DNA of 64,000 nt from assembly GCA_036245525.1 (NCBI GenBank), contig BTPG01000001.1:178183111-178247110 (forward strand). The letters run 5' to 3'. The position numbers and the translations under genes are program-made. Positions 9,551-20,232 of the stretch are shown piece after piece. The notes under the pieces are model-generated. The model made no database searches, had not been told where the DNA came from, and worked only from the letters and a program-made list of their open reading frames with translations. Origin of the DNA: Semisulcospira habei (lineage: Eukaryota; Mollusca; Gastropoda; Semisulcospiridae). The stretch's first letter is position 1; every line of letters begins with the position of its first letter.

Positions 9551-9746
9551 AGAATGAGAATATGAGAGCCCCAGCCTACCCCTCCCCCAAACGTAGCTTG
9601 AATGATTTCTGGAGTGGAACTAAAATGGCTAGGTAATAAAGGTATTGGGTGTCTTTGTTGACGTGGGCTTGCTTAATTACCGTGTTAATTAGAATAAATA
9701 TATTGTTTGGGGGAGGGGTAGGCTGGGGCTCTCATATTCTCATTCT
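9551..9746. mobile_element. 196-bp mini-element with perfect 42-bp terminal inverted repeats
   Basis: Bases 9551-9592 are the exact reverse complement of 9705-9746. Between them lies a second copy (9599-9652) of the 54-bp block found inside the Polinton end at 9375-9428. The outer 13 bp equal the presumed Polinton terminus. It looks like a non-autonomous derivative using the same ends, or a folded-back terminus. No target duplication is visible because the RTE copy starts directly at its right edge. Confidence 0.6.
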
Positions 9747-12700
9747 CTCCCTCGTGAGAGGGGTGCACCGAATGAAACCAACATGGTCTAAGGGAAGGCG
9801 ACCCCGACAGAAAACCCCTGGTCCTCCTAGTAAGGGGGTTGGGCGTGGGGGTAGCTTCCCCACCCTGCAAAAAAGGAAATAGTTACAAAAACGCCGACGA
9901 AAAGACTAACAGTAATTCCTTTCCTGGAGGAGGAAGGTTCTTCTACCAGAAGACTTATGACGTCCTGTGGTGAAAGCCGGAAGTCTTCGGAAGCCACAGG
10001 ACCGAGTCGCCTCTCTCTATCCAGGGATACAACCATGGGCACATGGAACGTCAAGACCATGTACCATGTGCCGCCCAGATAGCAGCGGAAATGCAAAAGT
10101 ACAACCTTTCCCTGCTAGGCATCAGTGAAGCCAGATGGACGCAGACTGGCCAGAAAAGGCTGTTAAGTGGGGAGATGATTCTGTATTCAGATCATGAAGA
10201 GGAGAATGCCCCCCATACAGAAGGTGTAGCATTCATGCTGTCACCAGTGGCACAGAGAGCGCTGATGGGCTGGGAACCTCTTGGGCCAAGAATTATCACA
10301 GCAGCCTTTAGAACCGAGAAAAAGCTCAAGCTGAACGTCATCCAGTGTTATGCGCCCACTAATGACAGGGACGAGGAAGAGAAACAAGAGTTCTACGACC
10401 GACTCCAGAGTGCCTTGGACAAATGTGCGGAGCGAGACATCACCATCGTCATGGGCAATTTTAATGCCAAAATAGGGGAGGACAACACCGGATATGAAGA
10501 GGTGATGGGGAGACAGGGACTAGGCTCGCAGATGAGTGAGAACAGAGAGAGGTTTGTAGACTTTTGTGCTCTAAACCGACTTGTCATTGGAGGCAGCATC
10601 TTCCCACACAGAAGGATACACAAAGCAACTTGGGTCTCACCTGACCATACAACAGAGAACCAAATAGACCATATCTGCATTAGCAAGAAATTTAGAAGAT
10701 CCCTTCAAGATGTTCGAGTGAGGAGGGGAGCAGATGTTGCCTCCGACCACCATCTGCTTACCTTAAGAATGAAGCTCAAGCTAAAGAAAAGCCGCACAGA
10801 GACAACAAGAAGACAGCGCTATAATGTAGGCCTCCTGAGAGAAACTGGAGTTAGAGAAGAGTTCAAACTGGTGCTGTCCAACCGGTTTCAAGCGCTACAG
10901 GAGTTAATAAATGAAGAGGAGGCGGTCACCACAGAGCAGCAGTGGAAGGCAGTTAGAGAGGCGCTGAACTCAACCTGCAAAGACACTGTAGGGTTCAGGA
11001 AACACCATCACAAGGACTGGCTGTCGGCACAGACCTTGAAGAAGATAGAAGTGAGGAAGCAGAAGAAAGCAGTTGTCAACAACAGTCGCACGAGAGCAGC
11101 CAAAGTAAGGGCACAGGGGGAATACTGGGAAGCCAACCGCGAGGTGAAGAGGAGTATCAGGGCAGACAAGAGGGCCTACACAGACAGCCTGGCAGCAGAG
11201 GCAGAAAAGGCAGCAGGCAGCGGCAACATGAAACAGCTCTACGACATTACCAGAAGATTGTCAGGCAAGTATGGCCATACAGAAAGACCAGTAAAAGACA
11301 AAGAAGGCAAGCCTATTGCAGACAGAGCAGACCAACTCGACAGATGGGCCGAGTATTTTGAAGAGTTACTGAACAGACCTAGCCCACCCGACCCCCCAGA
11401 CATCCAGCCGGCAAAGACCGACCTACCCATCAGCTGTGACAGACCCAGCCGGGAAGAGATCAGAAGAGCAGTGGCATTTTTGAAGAACGGCAAAGCAGCA
11501 GGCCCAGATGGCATCCCAGAGGAGTCTCTGAAAGCAGACCTAGAGACAACAGTGGAGATGCTGTACCCACTGTTTGGAAAGATCTGGGAAGAGGAGGTGA
11601 TGCCGGCTGACTGGAAGGAGGGGTACCTAATCAAGCTTCCCAAGAAAGGCGACCTCAGCAAGTGTTCCAACTACAGAGGAATCACCTTGCTGTCAGTACC
11701 AGGAAAGGTCTTCAACAGGATCATCCTGGAGAGAATGAAGAGCTCCGTTGACCCCCAGCTGAGAGACCAGCAAGCAGGATTCAGGAAGAACCGATCATGT
11801 ACAGACCAGATTGCCACTCTCCGCATCATCGTGGAACAGTCTCTGGAGTGGAGCTCCCCGCTGGACGTCAACTTTGTGGATTATGAGAAAGCATTTGACA
11901 GTGTGGACCGAGAGACTCTGTGGAAACTCCTATGACACTACGGTGTACCCACAAAGCTCGTCCGCCTGATCAAGAGCAGCTACGATGGCATGACATGTCG
12001 CGTGATCCACGAAGGGCAGTTCACCAGGGAGCTCCAGGTCAGAACTGGTGTCAGGCAGGGGTGTCTGCTGTCTCCGTTCCTCTTCCTACTGGCCATAGAC
12101 TGGGTCATGAAGATGACCACAGAGCACAGACGAAGTGGAATACAGTGGACACTGTGGACACAGCTTGACGACCTCGATTTTGCAGACGACTTGGCATTAC
12201 TGTCCCATACTCATCAACAAATGCAGGACAAGACCACGAGGCTTGCTGACATCTCGTCCCAAGTGGGCCTCTCCATTCACAAACAGAAAACAAAGACAAT
12301 GAGGCTGAACGCAACCAGGGAAGAACCAGTCTTGCTTGCTGGCACCCCGTTGGAGGAGGTGGAGTCCTTCACCTATCTCGGGAGCATCATAGACAAAAAA
12401 GGCGGCACTGATGCAGATGTCAGAGCACGAATCGGTAAAGCCAGAGCAGCCTTTCTCCAGTTGAAAAAAGTGTGGAGTTCCAGAGAGCTGTCACAACACA
12501 CCAAAGTCCGGATTTTCAACTCCAATGTAAAAGCAGTTCTCCTATATGGAGCAGAGACTTGGAGATTGACAAAAACCACAGTCAACAGAGTACAGACCTT
12601 CATGAACAGTTGCCTTAGAAGAATTTTGAAAATCCACTGGCCAGAGAAGATCAGCAACGTCAGACTCTGGGAGAGAACAGAGCAGATAACAGCAGAGAAT

Positions 12701-12973
12701 GAAATTGGGCGAAGAAGATGGGGATGGATCGGTCACAGTCTGAGAAAGCCAGCTTCCAGTATCACTAGGCAGGCATTGTCATGGAACCCCCAGGGAAAGA
12801 GGAAAAGAGGTAGGCCGAGAAACTCCTGGCGTCGAGACCTCCAAGCAGACATCAAGAGACTGGGAACCACCTGGAGTAGAATCGAAGGAGAAGCACAGGA
12901 CAGGAGTTGCTGGAGGTCTCTCGTCGACGGCCTATACCCGGGTAGGGGTGACAGGCGTAAGTAAGTACCCTTG
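9747..12973 (+). mobile_element. RTE-clade LINE, copy 1 (5'-truncated, decayed)
   Basis: It aligns by eye with the full-length copy at 34424-37720 but begins about 60 bp inside it, at CCCTCGTGAGAGG. It ends with the same very short 3' region GACAGGCG followed by TAAG repeats, typical of RTE elements, which lack a long 3' UTR. A deletion just before the TGGTCTAAGGG motif also differs from the full copy. No target duplication could be identified. Confidence 0.85.
9957..12964 (+). pseudogene. RTE endonuclease-reverse transcriptase, broken copy
   Basis: The intact relative encodes a 1004-residue protein with an N-terminal APE-type endonuclease and a central reverse transcriptase. Here a small replacement near 10066-10070 (net loss of 7 bases) shifts the frame just after the TWNVKTM motif, and a TGA at 11933-11935 (CGA to TGA, a CpG transition) cuts the RT in two. 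Motifs still visible: SEARW, CYAPTND, SDHHLL, NYRGITLLS, GFRKNRSCTD, GVRQGCLLSPFLF, LDFADDLALL. It also has MGNFNAKIG where the family has GDFN, a change at a catalytic Asp. Confidence 0.85.
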
Positions 12974-13667
12974 GGCCAAGTCTGAGGCTTGAATAGTCTC
13001 TGAGAAAATGCCAATGTTAAAGTTTACCACAGATGACATATGCCGGATGGCCCATTACATACTCACTTTTACTATCGCACGTGAGCCAAAAAGTAATCAA
13101 AAACGTCACTAACAATATTACATTGCATCATATCAATAAACAATAGTGAAGGGGAAATCTGTCGCTTGTGCTTGACAAAAGATGGCACTTCGTTTGGAGT
13201 ACCACATTTGAATCCTGACGTGTCCAGTCTGTGAGTACCATGGCAGATTTTGAGTATGCCTGTACCCATACTATGAGGTAAATAAAAAAACTTCCTTCCT
13301 ATTCTCTTAAATACATATATATTAATTTTGGGTTTTTGCTTTCTATCGGTGGCTTTTATTTGTTTCAGTAAGCTTAAGCTGGCTGAAAGTTAGAACATTA
13401 TGGTAAAGGGGCACACCCAACCTTTGTTAAGGCTTCAGTTCGCAAAAAGCTTTTACTGGGATTCAGTATACATACCAATTTAGACAGTGACCACCCTATT
13501 GTCCCACCAAATGCTTTCTTTCGTCCGTTCAAAGTGAAAAAAAGGCCCACCAGAATTTTTTGTGGCATCCCTGAAAAGATTGCTTCTAATAGGCGATGGT
13601 AGCTGATGTCACAACTATTCTATACGACCTTAGGACATCTGCATAATTATAACCAATCAGGGACAAG
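12974..13667. other. Unique sequence upstream of candidate exon 1
   Basis: No gene or known repeat is recognised. The last part holds a CCAATCAG box (13651-13658) about 10 bp before the ATG at 13668, and a short TATA-poor leader. It could contain the promoter of the candidate host gene. Confidence 0.3.
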
Positions 13668-13879
13668 ATGGTGGATGAACCAGCGAAGAAAAAAAGAAAG
13701 TATCATCAAGTCGTGCCAACATTGACAGACTCTGAATTGAAGCGAAGAAAGAGGAAGAGAGACAAGATCCCCCTAAGGAGAATTGACATCGGACAAGGGA
13801 ATATGGATATGTGGCAAGGAGTAAAGCAAGAGCTTGGCTTGACCACTCACCCGGAATTTGTCACTTTCCTGCTGAATCA
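13668..13879 (+). CDS. Candidate host gene, exon 1
   Basis: The ATG-initiated frame has 70 codons plus two bases, followed by a consensus donor (CA then GTAAGTAA at 13880). The protein is highly basic at the start (AKKKRKYHQ, KRRKRKRDK), fitting nuclear localisation. It then carries a W-x-x-x-K-x-x-L-G-L...F-x-x-F-L-L pattern (about residues 50-69) that resembles a short domain seen at the start of many uncharacterised invertebrate and fish nuclear proteins. Phase 2 at the donor fits the acceptor at 23965. Without transcript data the exon is a prediction. Confidence 0.5.
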
Positions 13880-16063
13880 GTAAGTAATCTATGGTCTTTG
13901 TTGATCTTCCTATAGTTCCGCAAGCGCTTGTGATTTTCAGATTTCATGATCTTCACTAGAATTTATCTCTTACTGATTCACAAGATTTTAAACCTGTTTT
14001 GTCATATAGTTACGAGCTAGTTATCACATTTATGCTGCAGAGATCTGAAAACTACGGTGCATGTGAAAGTTGCACATCACTGGTCGTAACATGTTTTTGT
14101 CTGTGCCGGCTCTTATTCACTCGATTCAGAGAGGTAGTGTTTCTGCTGCAAGGGTGCATTTGTCATTTCCAATGATGCTTTACGTAGACCTCAAAGTGTG
14201 AAATTGATTCAGTGCAGAAAGTGGGTATATAAATACCAATGTTCTGTTTCAATGATAGAAGAAGGTGCGTGTTTCTGAGGGTAAAGGATCAAAGCTCAAA
14301 CTAGGCACCGTGGACTCGCTTTGCGAGCACCACACGCACGCCCTCAGTGCAATACGCACAATCGTTACTAGTACAATATTAGTACCGCATTGTGATTTTG
14401 ACAGCATAGCGCATATGGAAGGTTATTCTACTTTCTCGTGAAAAATTATGTCAAAGGGATGCCGCAGAACATCAGTACATGTGTACACTGACACGCGTGT
14501 ACATCACACCGATGACATCATGACCTGCAGTATTGTGATACACTGATAGTCATCCGGGTTCTGCCTTGTGACGTAGGCTCGTAAATATGCACATATTCAA
14601 AATGAGGTCGGTGCAGACGATAATCCACGGCTCGGGTACAAAAACAACACACCCTCTAATTCCAAACGATGAATTTCAACATTTGGCATTGTATTTACAT
14701 CATAAAGCTCCAAGACAGTACACAAAGGACCCATACACATACTGTAAGCAATATCTGTTGCAGACAGTTTTCTGACAGTTGAGATGCTTGATCCTGGGGA
14801 ACATAACTTTAAGGCTAATATACAACAGCAAGCTAGTACATGTTTTCGAGAATGCAGAACAGATAGGATTCTGAAGGCCCAGACAAAGAGTGCCCACTGT
14901 GTTTGATACAGACCATGTAACACAACCCCAACAGCGGAAAGCATCACACTTTTTCAACATCAGAGGTGAAAGTAAACATGTGAGGGGAGACTGTGCAAGT
15001 GACATTTTTAGAGGTGTTAGACAGTCTTCCCCAGTTCGAAACCTTGAACTGAAATGTTTGTATCCACAACACTCACTATTTCCTGTATTGTACAACGCCT
15101 TCACAGATTTTTTCATCTTAGTCAGGCCACTTCGGTCCATATCCAGTGTCTGAAACAGACAATTTTAATATAATCTTCTTCATGTGATCTTCATAATCAT
15201 ATTAATCCCCTTACACATGCAGCCATAGTACTGTAAAAATGTAAACAGAACCAGTGGCTGCATGCAACAGTGTTCTCATGTAAGTGCATTTGTGTGTGAA
15301 TATTGTAAGCAGTGACATTCAAAATGCTGAAAATGTGAAGTGCAGTGAGCATCAACTTTCGATACACACAGTCCCTGTGCCTTCTAAGCGTACCATTACA
15401 GCCAACCTCTCATTTTCTCCAGCTTTCATGTTATTCACGATTTCCACAAACCTGAAGCATACACAATGCAAAACTGCAGGTGTCATTTATGGTAGTTGGT
15501 ACAAAGCTCACTAACAAAAAAAAAAATAATGCCTTCTTTAATTAGCTACATGTACATGTATGTGCAAAACGTCACACCCACTACTCCCAAATAATAACAC
15601 ATGTAATAAAATAAAACAATAATAATAAATTCGAAAAATGACAATGCAACTCTTACTCCTCCCCCTTCTACAAAGAAAGTATACATGTGGGTGTGTGTTT
15701 CAACATACTTTTAATGTTACTTTTATGTGATTTTGTTTTTAAGATAAAGTATAATGTATTTAGTATACATTACATTGTATAAAGTATAATGTTACCGGTA
15801 AGCTATTCAAGGACACAGTATCACTGACACAACAATACAATGATCTCTTTCGAGAAATAAAGTTTATTTTGAATTTTGAAATAACATTATTATAAATATA
15901 AATAAACAAACAAACAAGCGGTCTGATTTGTTTTGCCTGGACATGGTTGAATCGTTCAAAGCAGAGAAAACACCATGTAACATCTTATCAGAGAAAAACA
16001 GACTGAATCACAGATGTATTTATCTGCAACTTAATTTTCTGCACATGACTACTAAAATGTGAT
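13880..16063. other. Putative intron sequence, no gene recognised
   Basis: It is AT-rich, with short open frames that look random. It contains an AATAAAGTTTATTTTGAATTTTGAA stretch near 15856-15880, which resembles a retroposon tail, and low-complexity A/T runs near 15515-15620 and 15880-15915. Nothing further is supportable. Confidence 0.3.
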
Positions 16064-16625
16064 TGTTAGTTATTGGGGTTTAACGTTGAGCAGAAACATC
16101 ACACTCTGCTCCAAGATCAGACTGATGCGCTCCTTAGTCATCTCAGTGTTCTTGTATGCCTGCTAGTCATGGACCCTCACAGCAGACCTTGAAAGGAGGA
16201 TACAAGCCACTGAAATGAGATGTTTTCAAAGGCTGCTTGGCATTTCATACAGAGATCACATCACAAACGAGGAAGTGGGAAGCAGAATCAGGCAAGCAAT
16301 CGGGCCCTATGAAGACTTATTAGCCATTGTGAGAAAACGCAAACTGAAGTGGTATGGGCATGTCACGCGTTCAGCAGGGCTTGCCAAAACAATCGAAGGA
16401 TAGGAAGACAGGATAGGAAGACAGAGGAAAAGATGGGAGAACAATATCTCAGAGTGGACAGGACTGAAGCTGGGCGATACGCTGAGAATGGCAGAGAACA
16501 GAGAGGAATGGAGGGAGCTGGTTGTCATCAGTGGTGCCCCAACGGTCGGCTAGACTACTGGATATAGATAGATAGATAGAACGTTGAGCAGGCGACTAAG
16601 GCCATCTCACGGCTGTGCTAAAATG
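16064..16625 (-). mobile_element. Short Nimb LINE 3' end, split by an RTE-type fragment
   Basis: Bases 16064-16093 and 16580-16625 together read like the Nimb 3' terminus (TTAGTTATTGGGGTTTAAC, then GAGCAGGCGACTAAGGCC and CATCTCACGGC). The sequence AACGTTGAGCAG occurs on both sides of the inserted piece (16082-16093 and 16580-16591), which is a 12-bp target duplication. Only the last 70 or so bases of Nimb are present, so it was strongly 5'-truncated or is a derived short element. Confidence 0.6.
16094..16579 (+). mobile_element. 3' fragment of a second RTE-type LINE family
   Basis: The remnant encodes the C-terminal tail of an RT protein: MRCFQRLLGISYRDH, IRQAIGPYEDLLAIV and LKWYGHVTRSAGLAKTI, then a frameshifted segment matching RRRGRQRKRWEDN and ENREEWRELVV. 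The 3' end is a (GATA)n tail at 16561-16579. It is a different family from the RTE copies elsewhere in the window, whose equivalent segment is WGWIGHSLRKP. The flanking 12-bp duplication shows it inserted into a Nimb 3' end. Confidence 0.7.
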
Positions 16626-17098
16626 TGTTTGAGTATCAATGTTATTGTACTACAATAATACAGTAATACAATAGGTTCTAAATATAATGCAAAGGTGTTA
16701 GGTGACCTCTGCACTACATCAGGTGGGTCAAATGGTTGTTGTGATGCATCTAGTGTGGTAGTGTAGCATCTGTGCTTGTCGCTCTCGCTTTCAGCTCCCA
16801 CCACTGGCTAGCAGTTCTGCGAAAAGGGGAGCAGAGTATGTCAGTCTCTCCCTGCCAGTACACAGCCTCTCCAACAACAAGCCTCATGTAGCGCCTACTC
16901 GTTGCGACTCACGGTAACCGAGCACCTTATGGACTCGGGCTGAACTACAGAGTACTCGGAGGAGATCTGACCCCCAAACATGCGGCATGCAGGCCCACCA
17001 GTGTGTGCCACGCCCTGATGTCCATGAACCAGATCCCCATCTGTGGGTAAATAGCCACAATCCCTTGTGGGTGCGTTGGGAAAGGCAAAGACTAGGGG
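16626..17098. other. Unassigned sequence
   Basis: No convincing gene was found. Part of 16880-17050 is GC-richer with opposed short frames and may be repeat-derived, but I cannot match it to anything else in the window. Confidence 0.25.
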
Positions 17099-17442
17099 AG
17101 TAAACCCTATACTGGCCACTTTGGCATACAAACACTATGACAATACGCTTCCTGCATATCTGTCTTCTTCCCTTGCCTCACACAATCCTAGTAGAAGTCT
17201 ACGCTCAAGCTCACAAAAACTGCTTGTTCAGCCCAGAGTCAGCCTAAAAACTGCTGGTGCCCGTTTTTCAGTTATCAGGCCCCCCACGTCTGGAACTCAC
17301 TTCCACTGCATGTCCATCTTTCCCCTACCTTGTTGACCTTCAAAACAAATTTGAAGACCCATCTTTTCCAGGTAGAATATCAAGATTAGCTTAGTCTAGA
17401 TGTGCTGCCTGGAAATGTTGGTTGTTTCCCCATGTTGATAGG

Positions 17443-17511
<69 letters not shown>

Positions 17512-17515
17512 TGTG

Positions 17516-17581
<66 letters not shown>

Positions 17582-17771
17582 TGTGTATGTGTGTGTTTCG
17601 TGTTAGGAATGCGCCTACATGGTGCGAGCAGATGTTTATTTAAGAGCGAGTGCGTTCTAATTTTTCTCCTTTTTAATATTTTTTTTGTGCTGTAAAGCGC
17701 TCCGAGCTTGCTGTTCGTGGGGAAGGGCGCTATATAAAAACTATGTATTATTATTATTATTATTATTATTA
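17099..17771 (+). mobile_element. L2/CR1-like LINE 3' relic with (ATT)n tail
   Basis: The first part encodes the end of an RT protein typical of L2/CR1 elements: AYLSSSLASHNPSRSLRSS, then LVQPRVSLKTAGARFSV and a segment matching FKTNLKTHLF before 17380. The 3' UTR ends in TGTAAAGCGCTCCGAGC and GGGCGCTATATAAA, then an (ATT)n tail at 17746-17771. A large TG microsatellite sits inside the 3' UTR. Only a fragment remains and no ORF is intact. Confidence 0.65.
17444..17597 (+). repeat. (TG)n microsatellite
   Basis: About 150 bp of nearly pure TG dinucleotide with a few interruptions (TATG, GAGAG). Long Cys-Val or Thr-His frames predicted across it on either strand are artefacts of the repeat. Confidence 0.97.
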
Positions 17772-17783
17772 TACAAATCAAGG

Positions 17784-18680
17784 CAGGGATGCTTTATAGC
17801 CTTGGTTGGCAGATCTCCTTCGAGAAGGAAAACTCCGAGGAAAAACCTGAGTAGATCGGACTCATAAACCTTGGTCGGCAACCCATCTAGGAGAAGGACA
17901 CTCCAAAAACCAAACCATCCATCCTGTGCTCCCAGGAAAGGCCTTTTGACCAGGAGTTAAGGGAAAGGTAACCCCGACAGAAACCCTGAGTGCTGAAGAT
18001 GGAGGTACTGGGCTGCACAGTGCACTCTAACAAACCACAGTACCACGCATATACAGCCATATGACACTTGGAGATGGATTCAGCAGAAATGGTGCTCGCC
18101 TTGTGGAGTCTCACCAGGCAGGTGCAGTACCGGGCTCTGCGCCTCAGCGGAGCCCACCCCCAGCGACTGGACCTTCCCAACTGTCTCAAGGAGCCAGGGG
18201 ACAGAGAAGTAGAGCGACTGGCCAGCGAAAAAACAAAACCAAAGACAAAGAAAAACCCAATGTGAACATCATGCACTGGAATGCAAAAGGGGTTAACAAC
18301 AAGAATACGGAACTAGAGCACTTTCTGCAAGAAAACAGCATAAACATCTGCTGTATGCAAGAAGGCAAATCCTTTAAGGTCAGAGGATATCAGGTCTTCT
18401 GAAGTGATCACCAAGAGAGGAAGAAAGGGGGAGTTATGACCCTAGTTAGAAACAACCTGAATGCCAGCAAAACCAGGAGATTCATGGAAGAGGGGGAATA
18501 CATCCAGGTTAAGGTAACCACCAGTGACAGCACCCTTGACCTGGTCAACTACTACTGCCCTAATGATAAGCTGCTGTCCCTCGACACTATCCAGGTCCCG
18601 GACAGTGGATTCCTCATCACTGGTGACTTCAACAACCAGTCCCAGAGTTGGGGATATGACACACTTGACAAGAGAGGAGA
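17784..18680 (+). pseudogene. 5' part of an I-like LINE (endonuclease fragment)
   Basis: From about 18262 the frame reads as an APE-type endonuclease N-terminus: NIMHWNAKGV, INICCMQEG (the catalytic Glu position), then KKGGVMTLVRNN, VNYYCPND and FLITGDFNNQSQSWG. A TGA at 18400-18402 replaces a codon between QVF and SD. The upstream 300 bp probably hold the end of ORF1 and leader. The element is cut off at 18680 by the 3' end of a Nimb copy. It is a family distinct from Nimb, whose matching segment is ILMGDFNGHAHLWGS. Confidence 0.65.
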
Positions 18681-19835
18681 AGTTATTTGGGTTTAATGCC
18701 GAGCAGGCAACTAAGGCCATCTCACGGCAGGATAGGTAAAAATCTGGCCAACCAGACTAAAAGTATATATATATCTTTAAAATATTTCATGCTAAAATGT
18801 CGCACACATCTTTAAAAGAAACGTCTACAGACTCACAAAAAGGTCAAAATAATTGAATTGTCATAGTCTATGAATGCTCAAATCTGATTTAAAATGTTGC
18901 ACTCTCTAAGAAAACTGAAGATATTGTCCTGGGGTACATCCCGGAACAAAACCTTCAAGGAGTCTGCTGAGAAGTGTTTATATCTTGTGTCAATTAGATC
19001 GGAACAAGACATCAAAAAGTGTTTAACAGAATACTGCTCGTCGCAGGCATGACACCATGGACACTCCTCCTGTTTTAGTAAATAAGAGTGTGTAACATAC
19101 GTGTGCCCGATGTGGAGCCGAGCAAGGACAGTCTCCTCATGGCCACAGCGATAAGGTAGACTGTCGGACACCTTAGGAAGAGCTTCATGCAGCTTGTTAG
19201 TTTCCTCTTTGCCCCATTCAGACTGCCACTCACGGGCTATGTACGCACTAATCACAGTTGCAAGCGCCTCTCAAGGGACGCAAGTCCTTGACCTCATGCG
19301 CACAAAGCAAAGTCGTCAACAAAGAGCATTCAGAATCATCCTTGACGGTCTTTACAATGTTATTAATTTTAATACTAAATAAAACAGGAGACAGAATGCT
19401 GCCCTGCGGGACACCTATCTCCTGTTCAAAGGAGTCGGAGAGGGTGGAGCCCACACGGACATGGGACGACCGGTTAGACAAAAAATTGTGAATAAAAACG
19501 GGCAGGTGCCCTTTAAAACCCATATCCAACAAGTCAGACATCATACCATACTTTCAAGAAGTGTCATATATGCCTTCTCAAGATCAAAGAAAATTGCATA
19601 GACATGCTGCTTGTTGACAAAAGCATCTCGGATAAACGACTCAAAGCGGACTAGATGGTCAGTTGTACTATGGAAGCGCTGGAAACCGCACTGGAGGTCT
19701 GTGATGTGACCCAGTGACTCAAAATACCACACCAGGCGGGTGTTGACCAGGCATTCCATAGTTTTACATAAACATGACGTCAAAGCGACTGGCCATTAGT
19801 TGCCCAGGTCGGAAGGATCCTTAGCCGGCTTGGGG
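18681..19835 (-). mobile_element. Nimb LINE, rearranged partial copy
   Basis: The 3' terminus (GTTATTTGGGTTTAATGCC) is at 18681. The C-terminal coding part follows (stop at 18878; AREWQSEWGKEETNKLHE, then a C-x-x-C...H...C motif). At about 19257 the sequence jumps directly to the RT region (SFEQEIGVPQGSILSP, FFDLEKAY) and runs to 19835. Compared with copy D, about 1.2 kb holding the catalytic FVDD and the RNase H domain is missing. The copy is 5'-truncated and dead. Confidence 0.8.
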
Positions 19836-20100
19836 GTCATGTTACATATTCAAATTGGGCAGTTGAGGCATAAGAGGACCGGTGTTTTCAAAAATAACTT
19901 TTTGCCTTGTTTGAAAATTTGTAGTAGAGCTGAATGTTGGAATTTTCTGGAAATTTCTTGTTAGATAAGAGATTCATACCATCCTGAGCTTATCCAGTGG
20001 ACAATTGTGGGCCTGCCATTGACACAGTGATTTGAGGGGCACGCTGATTTCAGCTGTGCTTGGGTGTGGGGTTGGTAAGGAATCAGGTTCATAGCCAAGA
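19836..20100. repeat. Dispersed repeat of unknown type, copy 1
   Basis: About 265 bp starting GTCATGTTACATATTC and ending ATAGCCAAGA match 51291-51577 by eye at high identity with a few indels. No coding potential is evident and the boundaries are judged only from the two copies. Confidence 0.75.
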
Positions 20101-20232
20101 TTGGTTGGTTGTACATTGCTTAACGTCCTGACAGCAACAAGACTTTCTCAGGACGTGCCTGCACTGCTTGTGAAAAAAATAAAAAAAACTAAACAGAATA
20201 CTGAATTATGTTGCCAGCTGGTCTAATACGCT
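20101..20232. other. Short LINE/SINE-like 3' tail and unassigned DNA
   Basis: TTGGTTGGTTGTACATTGC with CTTAACGTCCTGAC resembles, on the - strand, a retroposon 3' end (GACGTTAAGC then ACAACCAACC). This is suggestive only. Confidence 0.3.

Noticed and set aside
14587..15514. Short ORFs in the putative intron
   Set aside because: Opposed overlapping frames, no motif, and no splice or start context support.
17402..17781. Cys/Val-rich and Thr/His-rich proteins
   Set aside because: These are translations of the (TG)n microsatellite on both strands.
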